From NCBI GenBank assembly GCA_050789255.1, contig JBOZRQ010000050.1:59458-123457 (forward strand): a DNA stretch of 64,000 nt. Reading direction: 5' to 3'. A program made the position numbers and the translations under genes. Every line of letters starts with the position of its first letter. Positions within the stretch are counted from its first letter, which is position 1. The stretch is from JBOZRQ01 sp050789255. GTDB lineage: Bacteria > Bacillota > Sulfobacillia > Symbiobacteriales > Symbiobacteriaceae. Under the pieces are notes generated by a model. The model was not told the origin of the DNA. It saw nothing but the letters and a program-made list of their open reading frames with translations, and did no database searches. Shown here one piece after another: positions 1 through 7,561 of the stretch.

Positions 1-2426
1 TGCGCGACCACGGCGAGCTTGGGCTTCTTGCCCGGAGCTGCCTCCCCCTCCTCGGGCAGCGGGCGCCCGAAGGAGAGCAGCAGGTCACTGGGCAGCAGGC
101 CCCGGGTGCCCTCCATGGCGCCGGGCGCCCCCACGCCGCCCTGCCCGCGGCCGACCTCCAGCCGGCCCTCGGCCTTCACGCCGGCCACGTGCTCCAGGCA
201 GAACTTGGCGCCCCGCAATACGGTCGCCTGGCGGGTGCTCTCCTCCACCGCCAGGGTGGGCAAGAACCAGTGGACCCGCAGGCCCGCCGGGGTCTCCTCC
301 ACCGTGTACGCCCACCCGTTGCTCTGGTCATGCTTGACCGGGGCGTTGCTGCCCTGGAAGGGCACGACGTAGCTGCGGAACCGGGCGGTGGCATCCTCCA
401 CCGGGTGGGTGTGGCCACAGAGCAGGCACTCCTGCGGGGCGGCCTCCGCCTCTTCCAGGGTCAGGCGGACCGGCACCCGCCCGACGGGCAGGTCGGCCGT
501 CAGGTGCAGGTAGGCGCCCATGACGCCCTTGTGGGACTGGTCGGAGCTGTCCCTGGCCACCGTGTAGTTCTCGCCCCAGATCACCACATCTTCGCCGACG
601 GGGACCCAGGACTCGACGAACTTGGCCCGGTGGAACTCCTTGTTCTCCGGCCCCTTGTCAACCGCCACCATCTCGCGCTGGTAGACGGCTTCGGGGAGGG
701 TGACGCTCACTTCGACCGCTGCGTCCCCGGCGGTGGCGGAGATCGGGAGCCGGGCAGCGGATGTGCCGGCGTAGGGAGTAAAGGCCGGATCGCCCAGCAC
801 GATCTGCTGCTGGATGGTGTTGGCCAGGCCGTTACGGTAGTCGCTGTAGGTCCCCGGGGCCGACTGGCTCAGCAGGCCCAGGTGGGTCAGGCTGTGGTTC
901 CGAGCAGCCCGCACGGCCTGGCCGACGCTCAGGCCCTTCAGAACCAGGGCCTGGGCGAAGACGACGTACATGGCCGTGTTGAGCAGCACATCCTCGACGG
1001 TGAGGCCGCCAACGAAGGCGAGGGCGCCGCGGTCGACGAAGGCCGGGCCAATCTGCTCGGGGAACGGCGTCGCCTCCTCCTCGAAGCTGAAGCCGCCGTC
1101 GCTGCTGTACTTGTTGGGCTTGGGGTACATGGTGGAGCAAGCGCAGGCGTACACCACGCCGGGCGGCATACGGGTGGGCAGAAACTCGGCATAGAGCGGC
1201 GCCTGGTGGGTGGAGAGCGCCTCGGTGGAGCCGTGGCCGCCGTACATGGCCAGGCCCGCCGTGCGAAGATGATGGGCGATCTTCTCGGGCTGGCAGTCCT
1301 TGTCGTAGAGCTCGGTCACATCCAGGCCGGCGGCCTTGAAGAGGGGCTTCAGCTGCGTGCGCCCGGTCGCCTCATCGATGGCGAAGGTGACCCCGCCCTC
1401 CACGTGGGGCCGGTTGAAGATGAGGGCGTTGGTCCTGTGCCCGCCCTGGAGCTGGGCGTGGTGCTTGGTGGAGAGGAGTTGCAGGCTCACCTTGCCGGCC
1501 GTCTGGCCGAAGAGCCGCCCCTCGGCGCAGTCGAAATAGATGTCGTCGTTCAGCCGCAGGTGGATGTCGCGGGTCGAATCCTCGCCGCCGCCGAAGGACA
1601 TCTGCGGTTCATGAATGAACGGGATGGCGCCGGGCGCCGCCAGAATCGCCAAGTAGTCGGGCCGCAGGCCGGCGTCCTGCACCTTCTGGTTGAGCGTGCG
1701 CTCGATCTCCCGGGAGTCGGCACGGGGGGTGCGGGCGTCGATCACCAGGGCGCTCCGGTAGGAGGCCAGCAGGGGCGCCAGCAGGCTGAGGCCCTGGGTC
1801 CAGACGGTCCCCATGGCGGGGCCGGTGTAGGCCGGGGGCTCCAGGTCCGCCGAGTTGACGAGGACCACGTAGTCCTGCGGGATCGACTGCTCCTGCAGGA
1901 AGGCGGCCAGGGCCCGATCCCCGGGCAGATGGCGGAACTCACGGCCCTGGAGGGTGTCGGCCACAGCCCCTGGCGCCTCGCCCAGCACCAGGACGGGCAC
2001 GCCCGCCGGCGCTGCGTAGGCAAAGCCCGCCGCTTCCTCGAGCGGCCAGGCCAGGTAGCCCAGCCGGACGGCGAGGGCGGCGCCCTTGATCGCCCAGGAA
2101 GGCGAGCCAGCCGGGAACATCACCACGCCGCGGGCGCCGTCGACGGCCTGGTCGATCATCCAGGCGAGCAGCTGGGCCCGGTCGGAGGGCAGGGGCTCAA
2201 CGGGCAGTGAATCCTCGCCGCCGCCGCCGAGGGAGAGCTTGGGGGTGCAGCCGGGCATGGAGAGAACCCGCGCCGGGCGGAAGCGATCGACCGCCTGCCC
2301 CACCACCGCCTGGTCGGCGGCGCCCTGGACGAGGAGCGCTTCGCCATCCATGGCATACGCGGCGGCTGTGAGCAGTGCGGCCGGCAGGTACCCGCGTGTC
2401 ACATCGATGATAAACAGATGCTGCAA
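1..2426 (-). CDS. Clan CD cysteine peptidase, gingipain (C25)-like; 3' end outside window
   Basis: The reading frame is open from a TTG at 2426 to the window edge, so about 808 residues are seen and the C-terminus is missing. TTG is chosen because GGAGGG lies 7 nt upstream and no ATG is better placed. A GGHGS motif (His near residue 398) and a V-Y-A-C-A-C-S motif 30-32 residues later match the His/Cys dyad spacing of peptidase C25, and G-D-P-A-F closes the domain as GDPS does in gingipains. The N-terminal ~300 residues have no fold I recognise. No clear signal peptide precedes the N-terminus (LQHLFIIDV), so the location is uncertain. Family membership is inferred from motifs. A structured RNA element lies just upstream on the same strand. 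Confidence 0.75.
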   Translation of the reverse strand, partial: MQHLFIIDVTRGYLPAALLTAAAYAMDGEALLVQGAADQAVVGQAVDRFRPARVLSMPGCTPKLSLGGGGEDSLPVEPLPSDRAQLLAWMIDQAVDGARGVVMFPAGSPSWAIKGAALAVRLGYLAWPLEEAAGFAYAAPAGVPVLVLGEAPGAVADTLQGREFRHLPGDRALAAFLQEQSIPQDYVVLVNSADLEPPAYTGPAMGTVWTQGLSLLAPLLASYRSALVIDARTPRADSREIERTLNQKVQDAGLRPDYLAILAAPGAIPFIHEPQMSFGGGEDSTRDIHLRLNDDIYFDCAEGRLFGQTAGKVSLQLLSTKHHAQLQGGHRTNALIFNRPHVEGGVTFAIDEATGRTQLKPLFKAAGLDVTELYDKDCQPEKIAHHLRTAGLAMYGGHGSTEALSTHQAPLYAEFLPTRMPPGVVYACACSTMYPKPNKYSSDGGFSFEEEATPFPEQIGPAFVDRGALAFVGGLTVEDVLLNTAMYVVFAQALVLKGLSVGQAVRAARNHSLTHLGLLSQSAPGTYSDYRNGLANTIQQQIVLGDPAFTPYAGTSAARLPISATAGDAAVEVSVTLPEAVYQREMVAVDKGPENKEFHRAKFVESWVPVGEDVVIWGENYTVARDSSDQSHKGVMGAYLHLTADLPVGRVPVRLTLEEAEAAPQECLLCGHTHPVEDATARFRSYVVPFQGSNAPVKHDQSNGWAYTVEETPAGLRVHWFLPTLAVEESTRQATVLRGAKFCLEHVAGVKAEGRLEVGRGQGGVGAPGAMEGTRGLLPSDLLLSFGRPLPEEGEAAPGKKPKLAVVA

Positions 2427-2495
2427 ACGCCATCCCTCCGTGATCTGGAACGAGCTAGTGGCCGGGCTGGACAAACCTCGGTTTGTCGGCGGGGC
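2427..2495. other. Spacer between structured RNA and peptidase gene
   Basis: Short spacer holding a perfect 7-bp hairpin (ACAAACC / GGTTTGT, 2471-2486) and the ribosome binding site of the C25-like gene on the minus strand. There is no T-run after the hairpin in either direction, so it is not called a terminator. Confidence 0.4.
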
Positions 2496-2742
2496 GTGCA
2501 TGTTCATGCAACCGGTGCACAAGGGAGCCGTCGCCCATCGGCTCCGGAGCACAAATGGCGCGCCGGCCGATGGAACCGGGGCCGGCTGACGTACATCCTG
2601 AACGCAGCCGGCCCGTTGGGCAGGTCGGCGCCAACGTCCTGTTGGCGCCTCCTATGGTACGGCTCCATCGGCCGTCGCTTTGCAGGTCGCCGATGAACGC
2701 TCCGGGCTTACCCTTATGCACCGATTTGCATGATGACTGCAC
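2496..2742 (-). ncRNA. Structured RNA-like element, copy A
   Basis: About 247 nt that fold into nested helices and match a second copy at 22321-22538 in the opposite orientation. The ends pair (2496-2526 with 2711-2742). Inside are P2 (2536-2542 / 2689-2695), P3 (2567-2578 / 2660-2671), and two apical hairpins P4 (2627-2635 / 2641-2649) and P5 (2578-2587 / 2605-2614). Stem sequences differ from copy B by compensatory changes, while loops (AGGAC, AGGAT) and the block 2676-2697 are conserved. The minus strand is preferred because C-A mismatches in P1 and P3 become G-U pairs when read on it. The element lies ~70 nt before the C25-like gene and could be its leader or a separate RNA. I do not recognise the family. 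Confidence 0.65.
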
Positions 2743-2824
2743 ATGTCGCCGCCAAAACTGTTTGTCAGCGGCCTCCGTAGCTTCGCTTCTCCGCTCTTAC
2801 GCGACAGTCCTGCTCTATCACACG

Positions 2825-2853
2825 TTGAACTATGGTTAGGTAGATAGTAAGAT
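2825..2853 (+). promoter_or_regulatory. Candidate SigA-type promoter for NUDIX gene
   Basis: TTGAAC (2825-2830) and TAAGAT (2848-2853) are separated by 17 nt in a locally AT-rich stretch about 45 nt before the NUDIX start. A TAATAAT just downstream is an alternative -10. Confidence 0.45.
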
Positions 2854-2897
2854 TGTAATAATAGGGCTCTCTTAAACTTTATCTGAGGTGTCTTACT

Positions 2898-3341
2898 ATG
2901 GAACATCTGCGCCGACACCTCTCCGCGGGCGGCCTCGTCATTGACGACGGCGCCATTTTGCTCATTCGCAACCGGCACGGGCACTGGGGGCTTCCCAAGG
3001 GGCATTGGGAGCCCGGCGAGCTGCTGGCGGAGACGGCAGTCCGAGAGGTGCTGGAGGAGACCGGCTTGCAGGTGGAGGTCGGGGATCTGGCCTTCATCAC
3101 GGAGTTTCGGAACCTGGAGGCCCGGGAGCATCTGGTCCAGTTCTTCTTTGAGGCCCGGCCGATCGGCGGCATCCTCTTCCCACGCCCCGGTGAGATCTAC
3201 GGGGTCAAGTGGGTACCGCTGGGTGAGGTCAAGGAGTACATTCGGTGGCGCCCCTGGCTCGTGCCCCTGGTCCACTGGCTGGAGGGCGGGTCGACCCGCT
3301 ACCACCAGTTCCCGGACCCGTCGCTGAACCGGATCCGCTGA
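2898..3341 (+). CDS. NUDIX hydrolase
   Basis: A 147-residue single-domain NUDIX protein. The box G-x5-E-x7-R-E-V-x-E-E-T-G-L spans about residues 35-57, with GLPKGH before it, so the Mg2+-binding helix and catalytic glutamates are intact. NUDIX enzymes hydrolyse nucleoside diphosphates linked to another moiety. The substrate cannot be told from sequence, but the size and early box resemble MutT/ADP-ribose-type housekeeping enzymes. The ATG is preceded by GAGGTG at a normal distance. The alpha/beta-hydrolase-like gene follows 16 nt later on the same strand and is probably co-transcribed. Confidence 0.9.
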   Translation: MEHLRRHLSAGGLVIDDGAILLIRNRHGHWGLPKGHWEPGELLAETAVREVLEETGLQVEVGDLAFITEFRNLEAREHLVQFFFEARPIGGILFPRPGEIYGVKWVPLGEVKEYIRWRPWLVPLVHWLEGGSTRYHQFPDPSLNRIR

Positions 3342-3357
3342 CACAGGGGGTGAGGCG

Positions 3358-4134
3358 ATGCCCGGTCTGTCCTACCGCCGGCGCCCGGAACGGTCCAAGG
3401 CCAGGCTATGGCTGAGCCTCGTCGCGCTCCTCCTCGCCGCTGCTGTGCTGGGGGGACCGGTGTTCTTCGCTTACCGTGTGGCACACCCCTCTGCCAGGTC
3501 GGAGGAATCGTACCTGGCTGGCGGCGATCGGGCGGTGATCCTGGTGCCCGGGTACGGCCAGAGCGGCCAGCAGATCGATGCCGCCGCCCAGCTCCTGCAC
3601 GGGGCGGGGCATAGTGTCATGGTGCTTGGCGCCTCCAGCCACGCCACCTTTGGTCCCCGGGAGGCCGAGGAGCTGGTCAAGGCGGTCGACCTGGTGAAGA
3701 GCCGGGGCGCCCGCCAAATCGCCCTGATGGGCTGGGGCCTGGGGGCCAACGTGGCGCTGAAGGTTGGCGCCCAGCGGCCGGAGGTCGGCGCCCTGGTGCT
3801 AGACGGCCCATCTGCCGATCCGGTCGCCATGGTTCAGCAGGCGATCCGGGAGGAGAGCCCGCTGCCGAACCTGTTCTTCGGGACCTACACCCGCTGGATG
3901 GCCGCCCTGCTGTACGGGGTCCGCCCGGGCGAGCTGAAGCCCCTGCAGGAGGCGGCCCAGTTGGGCGCCCGCCCCCTGCTGGTGATCGCACCGAGCGCTG
4001 AGGCGGGAACGGAGATCCTCCACGCCAGCGGCGAGAGCGGCAGCGAGTTGCTGGTGGCCGCTGAGGGCGACTCACAAGCCTATGCGCAGAAGGTCCTGGC
4101 ATTCCTGGCACGGGCCTTTGAGGCACACAAATGA
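3358..4134 (+). CDS. Membrane-anchored alpha/beta-hydrolase-fold protein with Gly at the nucleophile position
   Basis: A 258-residue protein. Basic residues precede one hydrophobic segment (about 18-40), giving an N-in anchor or uncleaved signal with the rest outside. The remainder looks like an alpha/beta hydrolase: V-I-L-V-P-G-Y oxyanion strand, then M-G-W-G-L-G-A at the elbow and L-V-L-D-G after it. The elbow motif is normally G-x-S-x-G; here serine is glycine, so hydrolytic activity is doubtful. No obvious catalytic His follows near the C-terminus. The start is supported by GGGGTGAGG. It follows the NUDIX gene by 16 nt and is closed by a terminator at 4138. Confidence 0.7.
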   Translation: MPGLSYRRRPERSKARLWLSLVALLLAAAVLGGPVFFAYRVAHPSARSEESYLAGGDRAVILVPGYGQSGQQIDAAAQLLHGAGHSVMVLGASSHATFGPREAEELVKAVDLVKSRGARQIALMGWGLGANVALKVGAQRPEVGALVLDGPSADPVAMVQQAIREESPLPNLFFGTYTRWMAALLYGVRPGELKPLQEAAQLGARPLLVIAPSAEAGTEILHASGESGSELLVAAEGDSQAYAQKVLAFLARAFEAHK

Positions 4135-4137
4135 GCG

Positions 4138-4164
4138 AGGCGAGGACAGTCTGTCCTCGCCTTT
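4138..4164 (+). terminator. Intrinsic terminator after the NUDIX / hydrolase-like pair
   Basis: An 11-bp GC-rich stem (GGCGAGGACAG / CTGTCCTCGCC) with almost no loop is followed by TTT. It starts 4 nt after the stop codon of the hydrolase-like gene. Confidence 0.75.
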
Positions 4165-4391
4165 CGCTATGGCAGCGGGCTCATCCCACAGGATCCACCC
4201 CCGTATTGGGAGCGTCTGGAAACCACGCAAAGCCGGTGTTGGAAGCCTTCCGCGCACCCAGGCGCACCAAAACACGGGATCAAACGTAATGGGTTTCCAG
4301 CCCTCGATCCTCCGGGGTGGAAAACTATTGACGATTCTGCCCCCGATAGGCGTTTTTGAGGGACCGATGGGGCCATACCCCCCACCGCGTC
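4165..4391. other. Convergent intergenic region without a gene
   Basis: About 225 nt between two converging genes. No ORF with a ribosome binding site is seen. CTGGAAACC (4217-4225) and GGTTTCCAG (4291-4299) form a 9-bp inverted repeat 65 nt apart, which may be chance. Confidence 0.4.
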
Positions 4392-4781
4392 CTATGCCTG
4401 GCCTGGAGCAAAGAGCTCGAACTTCTCACCGTCGGGGCCGTAGAAGAAGGCGATGGTCGCGTGCAGGGCGGGCACGGTCCGGGCCTCCTGGTTAATCAGC
4501 TCAACCCCGTGGCGGCGCAGGTGATCGAGGGCGGCGGCCACATCATCCACGGTGAAGGCCAGGTGGTTGACGACCCCCTCCCGCTTCGGCTCCGGCGGCC
4601 TGGTCGCGTGGCAGACCAGCTCCAGCTCGGTCTCGGTGCCGAGCGGCAGAAAGGCCAGCTCGGTCTCCTCGCTCAGGCGAACCCGGCTGCGGACCTTCAG
4701 CCCCAGCACCTCGGTGTAGAACTTGAGCGAGCGTTCCATATTAGACACATTGATTCCGATATGCTCCGCTTTCTTCAACAT
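4392..4781 (-). CDS. VOC / glyoxalase-fold family protein
   Basis: A 129-residue protein with two beta-alpha-beta-beta-beta halves typical of the vicinal oxygen chelate superfamily. H-I-G-I-N-V near the start and E-L-E-L-V in the first half, then N-H-L-A-F-T-V and G-E-K-F-E-L-F in the second half, place a His and Glu in each metal-binding position, as in glyoxalase I and methylmalonyl-CoA epimerase. Substrate unknown. It starts 17 nt after the stop of the Dph6-like gene on the same strand, so the two form an operon. Confidence 0.85.
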   Translation of the reverse strand: MLKKAEHIGINVSNMERSLKFYTEVLGLKVRSRVRLSEETELAFLPLGTETELELVCHATRPPEPKREGVVNHLAFTVDDVAAALDHLRRHGVELINQEARTVPALHATIAFFYGPDGEKFELFAPGQA

Positions 4782-4798
4782 GTGGGCACATCCCTTTC

Positions 4799-5473
4799 CT
4801 AAATCGTTCGGTCACCCAGCCGGCACCCCTGCAGGTCGAGCGACCAGAGCCCGGCGTTCAGCACCACCTCGGTCCGGGTCAGCTCCAGGCGCCGGTGAAA
4901 GTGCGGGCCGTTCAGGACGAAGGTGTGATACTCCCCGTTCTCGCCCATGGGGCAAGAGCGGGTGTCGTGGATCTCCCGGTAGAACTGCCAGTCCAGCCGG
5001 CGCCCCGCCCATGTGCGCTCGAAGTGCTCCTCGGAGGCCCGGCAGACCACCGCCTCGTAGCCCAGGCTGATCAGCTCGTGGAGCAGATGGGACGTGTGAA
5101 CCTGACGAATCCAGACGGGAAACAGCGGCATTACCCCGGCCGCCATGGCGACGCCCTCGTTCCAGCCCCTGTCTCTCTCTGAATAGAGTGTGCCAAAGGC
5201 GACCGCCTCAGCGCCGTACTCCGCTGCCGCCTGCTCGATCGCCTTGCGCAGCCGGACGCCGTACTCGACGCCGGAGTCCATCATGATCAGGGGCAGCCCG
5301 AGCGCATCGGCCTGGAGCTGCAGGGCTGGAAGCGGTATGCCGTGGGTCCGGCTCCGCTGGTGTTCGGACGAGACCATCGAGATGAGACAGGCCACTTCGT
5401 GACCGGCCTCACGGAGCCGGTGCAGGGCGAGGCAGCAGTCCTTGCCGCCCGACCAGGAAACAGCTATGCGCAT
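4799..5473 (-). CDS. Dph6-like ATP-binding PP-loop protein (diphthine-ammonia ligase family)
   Basis: A 224-residue protein starting MRIAVSWSGGKD. The SGGKD PP-loop binds ATP/AMP as in N-type ATP pyrophosphatases. The family (COG2102/DUF71) includes the eukaryotic and archaeal diphthine-ammonia ligase. Bacteria lack diphthamide, so the bacterial substrate is unknown. The ATG at 5473 is chosen over one 33 nt upstream because AAGGTG lies 8 nt before it and the PP-loop then falls at the usual N-terminal position. It is the first gene of the operon with the VOC protein. Confidence 0.8.
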   Translation of the reverse strand: MRIAVSWSGGKDCCLALHRLREAGHEVACLISMVSSEHQRSRTHGIPLPALQLQADALGLPLIMMDSGVEYGVRLRKAIEQAAAEYGAEAVAFGTLYSERDRGWNEGVAMAAGVMPLFPVWIRQVHTSHLLHELISLGYEAVVCRASEEHFERTWAGRRLDWQFYREIHDTRSCPMGENGEYHTFVLNGPHFHRRLELTRTEVVLNAGLWSLDLQGCRLGDRTI

Positions 5474-5541
5474 GCAGTCACACCTTTCGAACCTCAGAGG
5501 ACACACGACCGCTCCTATGTATCAGAAGGGGGATACCAGTG

Positions 5542-5748
5542 ATGGAACGTGCGTGCGAGTGTCTCCGCTGCAAGAGCCCGATGAAGTACCTCAAACAGTA
5601 CCGATTTGACTCCCGGGATGAGAACCGCGGCCTGTTCGGCGCCATCTTCGACATTGAAGAGCACCTTACCTTCGACATTTACGTATGCCCCGACTGCCGG
5701 CACACCGAATTCTTCCTATCCGACATCCACGAAACGTTTGACAGGTAG
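5542..5748 (+). CDS. Small zinc-ribbon-like protein
   Basis: A 68-residue protein with C-x-C-L-R-C near the N-terminus and C-P-D-C about 40 residues later, an arrangement expected of a zinc ribbon. No enzymatic motif is present. The ATG at 5542 has AAGGGGGA upstream; the adjacent GTG at 5539 is also possible. It is monocistronic and divergent from the Dph6-like gene, and ends just before a strong hairpin. Confidence 0.65.
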   Translation: MERACECLRCKSPMKYLKQYRFDSRDENRGLFGAIFDIEEHLTFDIYVCPDCRHTEFFLSDIHETFDR

Positions 5749-5757
5749 TCCCAAAGC

Positions 5758-5791
5758 GACCGCCCCCGGCCATCAGGTGCCGGGGGCGGTC
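5758..5791. terminator. Bidirectional hairpin between converging genes
   Basis: A 13-bp stem GACCGCCCCCGGC / GCCGGGGGCGGTC with an 8-nt loop lies between the ends of the zinc-ribbon gene (+) and the ABC exporter gene (-). The T-tract is weak on both sides. Confidence 0.6.
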
Positions 5792-5800
5792 CTTCGTCTG

Positions 5801-7561
5801 CTATGCGTTGGGTTCGGCCTGCCAGAGCTGGCGCATTTCATCGCAACGCTCCAGCAGTTCGTCCAGGCGGCCCTCATCGATGGCGCGGCCATCCTTCAGG
5901 ACGATGATGTGATCGGCTCGGCGCAGCGCCGCCCGGCGGTGGGAGACCACCAGGCAGGTGGCGCCCTCCCGCTCGAAGACCCGCTCCCAGAGGATGCGCT
6001 CCGTCTCCACGTCCAGGGCGCTGGATAGATCGTCGAAGACCAGCAGCTCAGGCTCCCGCACGAACATGCGGGCCGCCGCCGTCCGCTGGATCTGGCCACC
6101 GGAGAGGCGGACGCCCCGGGTGCCTACCACCGTGGCCAGGCCCTGCTCCATCCCTTCCAGGTCCCGCTCCATGACCGCCGAGCGGATGGCCCGGGGGATG
6201 TCCGCCCCGTTCTCGTGCAGGCCCATCAGGATGTTGCCTTCCAGGGTATCGCTGAAGAGCAGGGGGATTTGCTGGGTCGAGGCGCAGCGGGGCGGCACGA
6301 AGAAGTCGGCGGGGCTGTTGACCAGCTGATTGTTCCAGCGGATCTCGCCGGACTGGGCGGGCAGCAGCCCGGTGACCGCCCGCAGCAGCGTGGTCTTGCC
6401 GGAGCCGATGCGCCCCGCGACCACGGTGAAGCTGCCGCGCCGGATGCGCAGGTCCACCCCCTCCACACCACGCCCCGACTCGGGATAGCGATAGGTGAGG
6501 CCGGTAATGCTCAGTTCCTCCAGCCGGTCGGTGGCGGCCCGGGCCGGGGTCGGCGCATCCGGGATCGGCCCGCTCAGGGGGACCGGGAGGTGCCGGACCA
6601 GGCGCTCGGGCGGGGCCCCCTGCAGCAGCGCCGACATGCGGTCAAAGGAGACGCCGGTCTGCTTGACGTGCGCCAGCCAGCGCCCGATGAACTGCGTGAA
6701 GTCGGAGACGTAGGTCAGGTAGTAGACAAAGAGCGAGAAGTCGCCCACGGTGAAGCCGCCGCCCTGCATGGCCCGGGCGCCGAGCAGCAGGATGAGCCCC
6801 GTGCCCAGCGAGACCGTGTTGCCCGACACCGACTCCAGGATCTGCGTCAGCAGCCGGTCCCGCAGCATGGTGGAGCGGCGCTGGCTGTTGAGCCGCCGGA
6901 AGTGGCCGATCACCCGGTCCTCGGCGCCGGCGACCTGGATCGCCTGGACCGAGCCGAACATCTCGGAGATGAGGCCGGTGACGCCCGCCGTGGCGGCCCG
7001 GCTCTTGCGCCGGTTCTGCTGGAGGCGGTTGCCCGCCGCCTGAGTAATCAGGAGCACCCCCGCCAGGGGCAGGAAGACCAGGATGGTCATCTTCACGTCG
7101 ATGCTGAGCAGCGTGACGAGGGCGCTCACGCCGAAGGTGACCATGCCGCAAACGTCCAGGAGCCAGTCGGCGGCGTCTTCGGCCTGCTGCACGTCGTCGC
7201 GGAAGCGGGTGAGCGCCTCGCCCGGCGACTCGGGCAGGGCGGCGGCGCCCGGCATCTCCAGGACCCGCTCCAGCATGTTGCGGCGCAGGAGACCGGCCAT
7301 GGAGTTGCGGCTGGTAATCGAGGTGAAGAAGCCCGCCCCGATCACGATGCAGCGGCCCAGGGTGGCGGCGCCCAGCAGGGCGATGATCCACCAGATCCCG
7401 CCGGCCGCCGGGTCGGCGCCGGTCAGGGTATCGAAGAACATCTTCGTGATGAGGCCGGGGATCATCGGGGAGGCGTGGACGGCGATCCAGAGGAGGATGT
7501 TGGCCGAGTAGAGGCCCTTGCGATAGGTGATCAGGCGCCAGAGGTAGGCCCAGGTGCTCAC
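5801..7561 (-). CDS. ABC exporter half-transporter, subunit 2 of a heterodimer
   Basis: A 586-residue protein with six transmembrane segments followed by an ATPase domain. Walker A is G-R-I-G-S-G-K-T-T and the signature is canonical L-S-G-G-Q. Walker B ends V-F-D-D, so the catalytic Glu is Asp. Its partner has the opposite defect, so this pair builds one complete and one degenerate ATP site, as known for TM287/288- and BmrCD-type exporters. The GTG start overlaps the partner's TGA by 4 nt (GTGA), showing translational coupling. In-frame codons upstream lie inside the partner gene and are not used. Substrate unknown (lipid, drug or peptide). Confidence 0.88.
   Translation of the reverse strand: MSTWAYLWRLITYRKGLYSANILLWIAVHASPMIPGLITKMFFDTLTGADPAAGGIWWIIALLGAATLGRCIVIGAGFFTSITSRNSMAGLLRRNMLERVLEMPGAAALPESPGEALTRFRDDVQQAEDAADWLLDVCGMVTFGVSALVTLLSIDVKMTILVFLPLAGVLLITQAAGNRLQQNRRKSRAATAGVTGLISEMFGSVQAIQVAGAEDRVIGHFRRLNSQRRSTMLRDRLLTQILESVSGNTVSLGTGLILLLGARAMQGGGFTVGDFSLFVYYLTYVSDFTQFIGRWLAHVKQTGVSFDRMSALLQGAPPERLVRHLPVPLSGPIPDAPTPARAATDRLEELSITGLTYRYPESGRGVEGVDLRIRRGSFTVVAGRIGSGKTTLLRAVTGLLPAQSGEIRWNNQLVNSPADFFVPPRCASTQQIPLLFSDTLEGNILMGLHENGADIPRAIRSAVMERDLEGMEQGLATVVGTRGVRLSGGQIQRTAAARMFVREPELLVFDDLSSALDVETERILWERVFEREGATCLVVSHRRAALRRADHIIVLKDGRAIDEGRLDELLERCDEMRQLWQAEPNA

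Noticed and set aside
189..2210. Long plus-strand open frame (673 codons)
   Set aside because: It is antisense to the C25-like gene, has no ribosome binding site, and its translation is a low-complexity Gly/Val/Arg-rich shadow of a high-GC gene.
2652..3344. 230-codon minus-strand frame across the NUDIX gene
   Set aside because: Antisense to an intact NUDIX box and running into the structured RNA; no coding signals of its own.
4217..4299. 9-bp inverted repeat CTGGAAACC / GGTTTCCAG
   Set aside because: The arms are 65 nt apart with no T-run, promoter or conserved interior, so it may be chance.
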